DNA from: JAIQFL01 sp035295745
GTDB taxonomy: Bacteria > Acidobacteriota > Terriglobia > Bryobacterales > Bryobacteraceae
Reading direction: 5' to 3'
Length of the DNA stretch: 29,111 nucleotides
Assembly (NCBI GenBank): GCA_035295745.1
Contig: DATGIL010000109.1
Location: 1-29,111, forward strand
A program made the position numbers and the translations under genes. The notes beneath the pieces are model-generated. The model made no database searches, was not told the DNA's origin, and saw only the letters and a program-made list of their open reading frames with translations. Shown piece by piece: positions 17,168-23,308 of the stretch (within the stretch, counting starts at the first letter, position 1; each line of letters starts with the position of its first letter).

Positions 17168-17397
17168 CGGCGCTTGCCGCGTCCCCTCCGCTTTTGTAGT
17201 TGTGCGTTCAAGTGGCCTAGTGAAGCGAACTGGCCTGCGAACTCCGCCGTCTTGGGGACTTGGAATCGGCGGCGGGGTGCGAAATCGCGGCGGCGGAAAA
17301 GGTCGCTGGAGGCGATGACGGCTGCTCCCATGGGACGATACTCATACGTTCCCTGGGCCCAGGCCAGCCCTTCGTCCAACCAAAGATAGAAGCCCAC
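17164..17397 (-). CDS. Small basic hypothetical protein between the receiver and TopIII-RecQ genes
   Basis: A 77-residue reading frame from GTG (MGFYLWLDEGLAWAQGTYEY at the start) to a basic tail (QKRRGRGKRR). I do not recognise a family. It exactly fills the gap between two genes on the same strand. It starts 9 bases after the receiver stop, in the same frame as that stop, and its TGA overlaps the topoisomerase ATG as ATGA. Third codon positions are mostly G or C, as in its neighbours. Ribosome-site evidence is weak (a GGGG run just upstream). A 62-codon frame from ATG at 17405 overlaps it but looks less protein-like. It may be a real small partner or simply a coupling ORF. Confidence 0.45.
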   Translation of the reverse strand: MGFYLWLDEGLAWAQGTYEYRPMGAAVIASSDLFRRRDFAPRRRFQVPKTAEFAGQFASLGHLNAQLQKRRGRGKRR

Positions 17398-17406
17398 GGC
17401 CCCATG

Positions 17407-17787
17407 TTACACCGTTGCGGTCAGGTCCTCGACATATTGGAGCAACTCGTCTGGATGGAATGGTTTGCGCATGGCCCGGCAGCAGCGAAACTGCGCCGCC
17501 AATTCCAGATCGGGAGCGCCCGCCATGTACAGCATGGGTACAGTCGCGGCAAACGCCAGGAAATCGCGTGGGGAATTGGTGATGACCAGGCTCACCTCTT
17601 CAGGCGACGATTCGAGCATGGCCGAGGCTCTGCGTGCATCGGTTCGGACAACGTGATAGCCGCGCCGCGACAATACGTTGTGCAGATACTTCTGGATGAA
17701 CGGATCCTCAATCACCAGAATGGAGTCGTGTCGAATGGCTTCGTGGATCGCACCATCGTACAAACGACACGTTGTGTGCGTTTCCAT
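17407..17787 (-). CDS. Degenerate response-regulator receiver (pseudo-receiver) protein
   Basis: A 126-residue single-domain protein. Residues of about 22-124 follow the CheY-like fold: beta-1 SILVIEDPF, helix QKYLHNVLSRRG, beta-3 VSLVITNS, beta-4 VPMLYMAG, and K108 in RKPF. The phospho-acceptor aspartate after beta-3 is replaced by N71, and the conserved Thr/Ser after beta-4 by Ala, while the acidic pair (E27, D28) and K108 remain. It therefore probably cannot be phosphorylated normally and may act as a protein-docking or constitutively set module. No kinase or output domain is nearby. It is the first gene of a tight run ending in the TopIII-RecQ fusion, which suggests but does not prove a shared role. 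Confidence 0.72.
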   Translation of the reverse strand: METHTTCRLYDGAIHEAIRHDSILVIEDPFIQKYLHNVLSRRGYHVVRTDARRASAMLESSPEEVSLVITNSPRDFLAFAATVPMLYMAGAPDLELAAQFRCCRAMRKPFHPDELLQYVEDLTATV

Positions 17788-17877
17788 GTACTTCCATTGT
17801 CGGACGGCCTTCGGGGCTAGACAATCCCCGCAAAAGGGAGAGGGGTGGAACTATTAGGGGGTGAACAATTCTAAATA

Positions 17878-18678
17878 TCATTTTACTTTGCAACTGAGCA
17901 CTACGAACAGGTCGTCGCCGGAGGTGGGCCGGATCTTCACCTTGCCCAACACCTGTTTTTGCCCGTCATAGATGGTCAATGGCGTCGAAATACTCTCTTC
18001 CTGATACACCAAGCCGGTGCCCGTGCTGACCGGAACTTTCACCCCGAAGCGGAAACCACGGATGGAAACGGTCCTGCCATCGGAGGAGATGGAGGGATCG
18101 TGGAAATCCAAACTGTAGAAATAAGGCATGGCCGCGACGATATTGGCCGCGACGAGATCGGATACCGAAGGGGGTAGGGCGTCTTCCAGTCGAAGCTGGT
18201 CGCGCACCTTCACTTGAATGGTGTCTACCAGGCTGAAGCCGCCGTAGGGCAATGCGCCCTTCATCTGCTTGACGACGTCGGCTAGCTCGGCGGGAATGTT
18301 GCCCTTGACGCGGCCTGCGTCGGTATAGGCGTGGATCAGGCTGACCGTCATCTCGACCTGCCGCTCGGACGGCGGAGGCGGCTCCGGTACGTCGAAACGT
18401 TTGATCAACTCCTCGGACTTGTCCAGCGCATCGGAAAGATTGGAATTGGAAACGTTGGTAAGGACGAGCCCATTTACCAGGGGCTCCCAATATATCGTGA
18501 CGGCGCTGTGTACCGAGTGAACGAATCGGGCCACCTGTTCTGCGCGCTCGCGTTTCAGGTACTTCGGCTCGTAAATACGCACCCGCGGCGAGAGTATGTT
18601 CTCCGGCTTGGTTTGGCCGGGGAGCGTCATCAGGTTGCTCAACACGAACAAAGCCACGCCGGCTAATCGCTTATTCAT
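17878..18678 (-). CDS. Exported protein with secretin-N-like region, in sigma/anti-sigma operon
   Basis: A 266-residue protein with a signal peptide (about residues 1-22). Residues of about 32-97 (YEPKYLKRERAEQVARFV through LIKRFDVPEPPPP) resemble the small alpha/beta N-domains of secretins, in which paired inner-ring domains assess redundancy between adjacent residues. The rest is a mixed domain I cannot name, ending in a beta-rich segment. No secretin pore domain is present. The start ATG at 18678 has a strong GGAGG five bases upstream; an ATG four codons earlier is less likely. It overlaps the anti-sigma stop by 8 bases. As third gene of a sigma/anti-sigma unit it could be a periplasmic ligand or co-sensor. 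That role is inferred. Confidence 0.62.
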   Translation of the reverse strand: MNKRLAGVALFVLSNLMTLPGQTKPENILSPRVRIYEPKYLKRERAEQVARFVHSVHSAVTIYWEPLVNGLVLTNVSNSNLSDALDKSEELIKRFDVPEPPPPSERQVEMTVSLIHAYTDAGRVKGNIPAELADVVKQMKGALPYGGFSLVDTIQVKVRDQLRLEDALPPSVSDLVAANIVAAMPYFYSLDFHDPSISSDGRTVSIRGFRFGVKVPVSTGTGLVYQEESISTPLTIYDGQKQVLGKVKIRPTSGDDLFVVLSCKVK

Positions 18679-19276
18679 CGGATCCTCCACCGCTTTCCTG
18701 CAACAGTATGAGCACTACGTTGGGATCGCTGGTCATGATGCGGATGGCGATTGGAGACATACTTTCGTCAGCCGGCGATGGCGCGCTTTCGGATGCCACG
18801 AAGTCTCGCAGAGCGGCTTCTAAATCAGGATCGGCGTGCGGCACCGCGCTGCTAGCTCTCCTCCGCCTGGGTTTGGCGGGCTTCGGCTTCTCCCTAATGC
18901 AGGATTCACACGCCAATGCCTGCCGCGCAATGGAAGTAGGAGCGCCCGGCTTCACTTGGCTGGTACGGGGCCAATTCGCCGCAATCCCCGCCGCCAGCAG
19001 AATGGCAGCTGCCATCCCCAGAGCGGGCAGGAACAGATTCGAGCGCGGTTCCTGAGCGATTTCCTGGCGAATGGCGGCCCGGAGCGCAGCGAAATCGACG
19101 TCCATGCACTCCATGGGGGTGGTTCGCAGCATGCCACGGTCGAACTCCAGACGCTCGGCGAACTCGGCACATGCACGGCAACTTCGTAGATGCTCTTCGA
19201 GAATCCGCGCGCCGTCACGTTCGAGTGCGCCATCGATGTACAGCGCGATGCGACCTTCCAGTTGCCGGCAGCTCAT
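18671..19276 (-). CDS. Zinc-binding membrane anti-sigma factor (zf-HC2/ZAS type)
   Basis: A 201-residue protein. The N-terminus is a ZAS-type zinc domain, with C3 and the HX3CX2C motif H29, C33, C36. One transmembrane segment (about residues 79-100, FLPALGMAAAILLAAGIAA) separates it from an extracytoplasmic C-terminal part, a Lys/Arg-rich then acidic domain with no recognised fold. Such proteins hold an ECF sigma factor until a signal triggers release. The start codon overlaps the sigma-factor stop as ATGA, giving the usual sigma/anti-sigma coupling. Its end overlaps the secretin-N-like gene by 8 bases. The signal is unknown. Confidence 0.85.
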   Translation of the reverse strand: MSCRQLEGRIALYIDGALERDGARILEEHLRSCRACAEFAERLEFDRGMLRTTPMECMDVDFAALRAAIRQEIAQEPRSNLFLPALGMAAAILLAAGIAANWPRTSQVKPGAPTSIARQALACESCIREKPKPAKPRRRRASSAVPHADPDLEAALRDFVASESAPSPADESMSPIAIRIMTSDPNVVLILLQESGGGSDE

Positions 19277-19869
19277 AAGGACTCACCTGACTTCCTGGCG
19301 AAAAACTTCCGCAACTTGAGACGTGCAGTCGAGATCTGCGACCGCACCGTCGCGGGCGAGGAGCCGAGAATCCGTGCGACCTCCCCCGTGCTCAAGCCCT
19401 CCATTTCCCGCAAGAGCAGGGCGGCGCGTTCCTTTTCAGGAAGAGTGCGGAGCCCGGCACGCAGGTACCCTTCGCGTTGACGCCCGCAGAATACGCCCTC
19501 CGGATCGGCGGCCGGATCGGGAGTGTGTGCCGTCCATTCGTCCATCTGCTTCACACGCGAGCGCTGTCGGACACGTCCCATATCGCGGCAGATATTTACA
19601 GTAACCGTGTAAAGCCACGGCCCGAGGGAGCGATTGGAATCGACATATGCGATCTTGCGATGCATTCGCAGAAAAGCCTCCTGGGTAGCGTCCTTCGCAT
19701 CTTCCACGCTGCCCGTGAGGCGGAGCGCCAGTGCAAACACACGCCGCTCGTGCCGAACAATGATCTGCTCGAATGCGTCGAGCTCGCCAGACTTCGCCCG
19801 CGCCAGGAGTTGGGCTTCGAGGCTCTCCTGCTCGGCGTGTTCGTCCATCCGTATGACCGCGTCTGCCAC
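19273..19869 (-). CDS. ECF RNA polymerase sigma factor (RpoE-like)
   Basis: A 198-residue sigma-70 family protein with only regions 2 and 4. Region 2 spans about residues 28-100 (IIVRHERRVFALALRLTGSV, then DATQEAFLRMHRK). Region 4, the helix-turn-helix for the -35 element, spans about 140-192 (LPEKERAALLLREMEGLS, then GEVARILGSSPATVRSQIS). It directs transcription from an alternative promoter class, controlled by the anti-sigma factor encoded immediately after it. The GTG at 19869 is the longest start. An in-frame ATG at 19848 (MDEHAEQESL) is an alternative and fits better if transcription begins at the candidate promoter just upstream. Neither has a clear ribosome site. Confidence 0.9.
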   Translation of the reverse strand: MADAVIRMDEHAEQESLEAQLLARAKSGELDAFEQIIVRHERRVFALALRLTGSVEDAKDATQEAFLRMHRKIAYVDSNRSLGPWLYTVTVNICRDMGRVRQRSRVKQMDEWTAHTPDPAADPEGVFCGRQREGYLRAGLRTLPEKERAALLLREMEGLSTGEVARILGSSPATVRSQISTARLKLRKFFARKSGESL

Positions 19870-19875
19870 TGATGT

Positions 19876-19903
19876 CTATACGTCTGGCGGCTCGAAACGT
19901 TGA
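19876..19903 (-). promoter_or_regulatory. Candidate autoregulatory ECF promoter
   Basis: On the minus strand, AAC (19901-19899) and CGT (19882-19880, in CGTATAG) are 16 bases apart. This resembles the AAC...CGT pattern of many ECF-type promoters, just ahead of the sigma gene. If used, transcription would begin almost at the GTG start and give a very short or absent leader. Confidence 0.35.
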
Positions 19904-19944
19904 ATTCGAAATCGTAGGGAAAAACGGAGGGATCCAAGCGGGGC

Positions 19945-19983
19945 AGAAAAACGGGCATGCTTCGGACTAGCCGAAACATGCCC
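19945..19983 (-). terminator. Rho-independent terminator after the YflT-like gene
   Basis: On the minus strand, a 13-position stem with one mismatch (19971-19983 with 19953-19965, five-base loop) is followed by GTTTTTC. It lies 19 bases past the stop of the stress-protein gene and separates that unit from the sigma-factor operon. Confidence 0.8.
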
Positions 19984-20001
19984 CGAGTTATTGTTACTGG
20001 T

Positions 20002-20643
20002 TTAGAGCCCGCCGCCACCCGACGTGCGGGTGCGCGGCCGGACCGGCGGTACATCAATGTCCGGATCTGTTAGCGTACTGCTCGTTCCGCGGTTGAGTGG
20101 CTTGTCAGTCTCTGCGTAATCAGCACTGGCTTCACCCTTCGACGAGATATCCTGGGCGCCGGTGCGCTTCAAGATGTCCTTCGCCCGGCTGACCCAGTCG
20201 GAATTATCGCAGTGGACGGAGACCAGAATTCCGCCCTCTTTGACCATTCCTTCATAGCGTTTCGCTTCGTATTCGGGGATACCCATGCCGATCAGAGCAC
20301 CGACCAGTCCCCCAACTACTCCGCCGCTGCCGATGCCGGCTAAGGCGCCCATGATAGGTCCCGCCGCGATGAACGGTCCTACACCCGGAATCGCGAGAGC
20401 GCCGATCCCCGCGAGCAACCCAAGGGTTCCTCCGACCACAGCGCCGGTTCCGGCGCCAGTTGCCATGCCTTCCGGAGCCTTTGTATTCTTCTCGTGTGCA
20501 AAGTCTTTGGTTCCTGCGTTATCCTGCATCAACACCGAGATGTCTTCGGTGCGAAACTGGTTGGCGCGCAATTCGTCAACTGCGGTCTCCGCTTGCGCGC
20601 GGCTGCGATAAATGCCGTAAACTGCCGTGTTTTTTCCTGCCAT
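20002..20643 (-). CDS. YflT/GSP17M-like general stress protein with glycine-zipper segment
   Basis: A 213-residue protein. Residues of about 5-40 (AVYGIYRSRAQAETAVDELR, then TEDISVLM) match the start of the general stress protein 17M (YflT) domain. A long Gly/Ala-rich stretch (about 60-125, with repeated GxxxG spacing such as GTGAVVGGTLGLLAGIG) is a glycine-zipper, probably membrane-inserting. The second part of the fold returns at about 126-165 (YEAKRYEGMVKEGGILVSVH). The C-terminus is polar and disordered. TAGGAG stands about eight bases before the ATG. It follows the BON-domain gene by 18 bases on the same strand and ends at a terminator, so the two form a stress-type envelope operon. The exact function of this family is unknown. 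Confidence 0.75.
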   Translation of the reverse strand: MAGKNTAVYGIYRSRAQAETAVDELRANQFRTEDISVLMQDNAGTKDFAHEKNTKAPEGMATGAGTGAVVGGTLGLLAGIGALAIPGVGPFIAAGPIMGALAGIGSGGVVGGLVGALIGMGIPEYEAKRYEGMVKEGGILVSVHCDNSDWVSRAKDILKRTGAQDISSKGEASADYAETDKPLNRGTSSTLTDPDIDVPPVRPRTRTSGGGGL

Positions 20644-20661
20644 TGTTGGTCTCCTAACGTT

Positions 20662-21060
20662 TTACTTGCCAGTTTCTGGTTTGACAGTAAGTTGGTTGAG
20701 TACATTTCCCGGGCCTGCGGCGTCTTGCGCCTTTTGGACGATTGACTTTCGTTCATCCTCCGAACGCACCGGCCCCTTCAAAGTCACTTTCCCGTTCTTC
20801 GCGATGATCTTGACGTTGTGGGCGTAAGTCGAAAGAGACTTATCGTCCATCACGGACTGCCGAATCTTCTGCATCATCTCCCGGTCGGCCGCGTTGTCCT
20901 TGGCGTTGTCTGCGGTTTGAGATGATTTGGTGCGATCGCGTTCATTTACCTTCGTGTTGTCTGGTGCCGTTGGCGTTTGAGTTTGCCCAAAAACTGGGGC
21001 AACTCCCAACGACAGCAGAGACGACATAGCGATTGCACAGAATGCATGCTTGAATTGCAT
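20662..21060 (-). CDS. Exported BON-domain protein
   Basis: A 132-residue periplasmic protein. The signal peptide is about residues 1-25 (ends PVFGQ). A polar spacer follows (about 26-56), then one BON domain (about 57-127: MMQKIRQSVMDDKSLSTYA, then VKIIAKNGKVTLKGPV, then QKAQDAAGPGNVLNQLTV). BON domains are thought to bind phospholipid membranes, as in OsmY, which is induced by osmotic stress. GGAGGTAGGGA stands just before the ATG, a strong ribosome site. It is the first gene of a two-gene unit with the YflT-like protein. The upstream gap (21061-21233) holds no gene and no promoter I can defend. Confidence 0.85.
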   Translation of the reverse strand: MQFKHAFCAIAMSSLLSLGVAPVFGQTQTPTAPDNTKVNERDRTKSSQTADNAKDNAADREMMQKIRQSVMDDKSLSTYAHNVKIIAKNGKVTLKGPVRSEDERKSIVQKAQDAAGPGNVLNQLTVKPETGK

Positions 21061-21233
21061 GAGTCCCTACCTCCCGTTTGGCAGGTGCAACTCGCTACCC
21101 AATGAACTCTTCAGGACAAGTGGCAGGTCAGGTGAGGAGGGATGCTTCCTCGCGGGCGCGGATCGCCGGAGGCGCTTACGAGCGTGCGAAAGTGGTTTTC
21201 CTCAGCGCCGGTCATCCCACGGTCAGAGGCTCT

Positions 21234-22265
21234 CTAGTGGCTTGGATTGTGACTTAAATTGTTCGCCAGCGGGGGAGCCGGCAAACCGGAACCCGTGGGT
21301 ATGGTGATGCGCTCTGGAGGGCACGCCCGGCCCGGGGCGTCGGGCGCCGTGCCACGCGTGATCATGGTGGGAGAACGAAATGCTGCGACCACCGGGCGTC
21401 CGATCGCGTATTCCGAGAGGTTCACTCCAAAGATCCACGCGATCGTCGCCGCAGTGTCGAACGTGTAGACCGGCGCCGTCATGTGACCGATGAGCACCTC
21501 GGGGCCGGCGAGGATCCACGGAATCTGTATGCAATCCAGAATATTTTTTTCGTGTCCGCGACCCTTTCCTCCGTGATCCGATGTCACCAGCACGAAAGTC
21601 GATTGCGTGACAGAGAGCCTGTCCAGCATATCCAGAATCTCACCGACGTACCGATCCGCCTGCCCGACGGCTTGATAGTACGTGGAACTTCCCCAGCCGC
21701 TGTCATGTCCGGCTTGATCGACGTTATCCAGGTGCACAAACATCAGATCGGGCCGTGATTCGGCCCAATATTTAGCGGCGGTTTGGACTGTCTTCGCAGC
21801 GCCGTGCTCATGCTGCAGCACATCGGGAGCGTCTTTCTCCAGCAATTCGGCAAATCCTGGCCAGTCGTGAAAAACCGCGATGCGGCTCGCAGGCTTCTGT
21901 TTCCGCAGCGCCTCGAATACCGTGGGAAAGATGCCGGCAGCGTTACGCAGCACCGGTTCGAACTCCATCATTTTTCGCAGGTGGCCATTGGACGTGATTC
22001 CGTGCTGCTCCACGCCGGCGCCGGTAATCATCGAGGTCCAGTTGGGACTGCTCAATGTCGGCATGACCGCGCGCGCTTCCGTAGTCCAGGCCGAGCGGGA
22101 GAGGAGTTCGTGCAGTCGGGGAGTTTTGGCCCGCATCAGACCGTCGACACTCAAGCCATCGATGCCAATGACGATTAGGTGTGGCGCGGTATTGGGTTCG
22201 GGGGACTGCGCCGCCGCGGTCCATAGACAACCGATCGATAAAACTGCTGTTGCAATCCCTCTCAT
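21234..22265 (-). CDS. Exported type I phosphodiesterase/nucleotide pyrophosphatase-like hydrolase
   Basis: A 343-residue protein of the alkaline phosphatase superfamily. The signal peptide is about residues 1-20. Metal-site motifs: D36 in VIGIDGLS, a nucleophile at about S72 in MPTLSSPNW (equivalent to the NPP threonine in PTKTFPN), HLDNVDQAGHDSGW, and TSDHGGKGRGH near residue 230. The family hydrolyses phosphodiesters, pyrophosphates or phospholipid head groups with two zinc ions. Serine in place of threonine at the nucleophile is tolerated in the superfamily. GAGGTGGGGA precedes the ATG. The C-terminal 35 residues are Pro-rich and past the catalytic fold. It is a single gene, divergent from the DnaC-like gene. 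The substrate is unknown. Confidence 0.85.
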   Translation of the reverse strand: MRGIATAVLSIGCLWTAAAQSPEPNTAPHLIVIGIDGLSVDGLMRAKTPRLHELLSRSAWTTEARAVMPTLSSPNWTSMITGAGVEQHGITSNGHLRKMMEFEPVLRNAAGIFPTVFEALRKQKPASRIAVFHDWPGFAELLEKDAPDVLQHEHGAAKTVQTAAKYWAESRPDLMFVHLDNVDQAGHDSGWGSSTYYQAVGQADRYVGEILDMLDRLSVTQSTFVLVTSDHGGKGRGHEKNILDCIQIPWILAGPEVLIGHMTAPVYTFDTAATIAWIFGVNLSEYAIGRPVVAAFRSPTMITRGTAPDAPGRACPPERITIPTGSGLPAPPLANNLSHNPSH

Positions 22266-22534
22266 TCCCCACCTCGGCTCCCAGCTATCATCCTACCGCC
22301 CCTAGTGTTTACAAATGAATTGCAGTCGTATGAAGCTTGAAACATTTTCTGTTTGGGTTGTAGAAAAAACCGGCCACACCGGCAGGCCAACAAACCAGCA
22401 GCCGAGGTTTCCCCTAGCATGTCGTGACGTGAGAACTCCGCAAGTGGTTACCGAACCAGCCCTTAATGGCTGGATCGCGGTCGGAGCTGTGCAACCGGCG
22501 CTTGTCCCCCTGCGTCTGGCTGATAATAGAACCA
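22266..22534. other. Divergent intergenic region
   Basis: This 269-base gap separates the phosphodiesterase and DnaC-like genes. TTGAAA at 22337-22342 and TAGAAA at 22361-22366 (18 bases apart) could be a weak plus-strand promoter. A 6-bp perfect inverted repeat lies at 22456-22473 (CCAGCC/GGCTGG). Short ORFs cross it on both strands, but none looks like a protein. Confidence 0.35.
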
Positions 22535-23308
22535 ATGGCCACGGGTGCGGAATGTCCCAAGTGCGGCGGTCTCGGCTTTATCATCGTGGAAGGAGCCAGT
22601 GTCAGCGGCGCCAAACCGTGTGATTGCCGCTTTCGAGGCAAAACTGAGCGCATGGAAGGCCGCGCCCAGATCCCGCCCCTGTACCGCAATACCTCTTTCG
22701 ATAATTTCGTGGTGCCCGGCCCCGAAAATCCCATCGCTCGCCGTGAATTGACCAATGTTTTGATGACGGTCAAGAATTTTGTCCGTGATTTTCCTAACCC
22801 ATCACGGCCGGGTTTGTTGCTCATTGGAGAGCCTGGCACTGGAAAAACTCACCTGGCTGTCTCCGCACTTCGCCGCATCGTGGAGAAGGGCTTTGAGTGC
22901 CTGTTCTGGGATTACCAGACTCTCCTAAACAGCATCAAAGCGGGCTACGACGCCTCATCCAACTCGTCGAACCGGGAGGCCTATCATGATGCCCTGGATG
23001 CGGAAGTGCTCCTCCTGGACGACTTGGGCGCGCACCGCGTGACCGACTGGGTGGAAGATACCGTCACTTCGATCGTCACCTACCGCTGCAACAATCAGAA
23101 GCCTCTGATCGCCACGACGAATGTGCCCGACGGAGATGCCGGCGTCGCGGTCATCCAAAAGAATGTGGCGCTGGATAAGTTCGAACATCGCCGGACCCTC
23201 GCGGAACAGGTCGGTCCCCGCGCCCGCTCGCGCCTGTTTGAAATGTGCACCGTCGTACGCATGCCGCAGATCGAAGACTATCGCGTCAGGAAGGCCCGGA
23301 CCTTCTAA
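22535..23308 (+). CDS. DnaC/IstB-like AAA+ ATPase with N-terminal zinc site
   Basis: A 257-residue protein. A small zinc-ribbon-like N-terminus has C7, C10, C29 and C31 (CPKCGG...CDC). The AAA+ core follows: Walker A GEPGTGKT at 98-105, Walker B near LLLDDLGAH, sensor region PLIATTNVP and arginine motif RSRLFEM. This is the DnaC/DnaI helicase-loader family, also related to IstB, the transposon ATPase. No transposase is next to it, so a helicase-loader or an unknown AAA+ role is more likely. I chose the ATG at 22535 because the cysteine site begins right after it; an upstream ATG (22466) adds 23 unconvincing residues. No ribosome site is clear. Its TAA overlaps the next start as TAATG. Confidence 0.8.
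   Translation: MATGAECPKCGGLGFIIVEGASVSGAKPCDCRFRGKTERMEGRAQIPPLYRNTSFDNFVVPGPENPIARRELTNVLMTVKNFVRDFPNPSRPGLLLIGEPGTGKTHLAVSALRRIVEKGFECLFWDYQTLLNSIKAGYDASSNSSNREAYHDALDAEVLLLDDLGAHRVTDWVEDTVTSIVTYRCNNQKPLIATTNVPDGDAGVAVIQKNVALDKFEHRRTLAEQVGPRARSRLFEMCTVVRMPQIEDYRVRKARTF

Noticed and set aside
17811..17830. Terminator hairpin (CGGGG/CCCCG) between the secretin-N-like and receiver genes
   Set aside because: The stem is only 5 bp with a 9-base loop and no T-run follows on the minus strand.
22302..22623. Short ORFs on both strands in the divergent region before the DnaC-like gene
   Set aside because: The plus frame (from 22315) runs into the DnaC-like gene in another frame and neither has a ribosome site or a recognisable motif.
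22535..23308. IstB of an IS21-type insertion sequence
   Set aside because: There is no IstA transposase, no terminal inverted repeats were found around it, and the N-terminal zinc site fits DnaC-like proteins.
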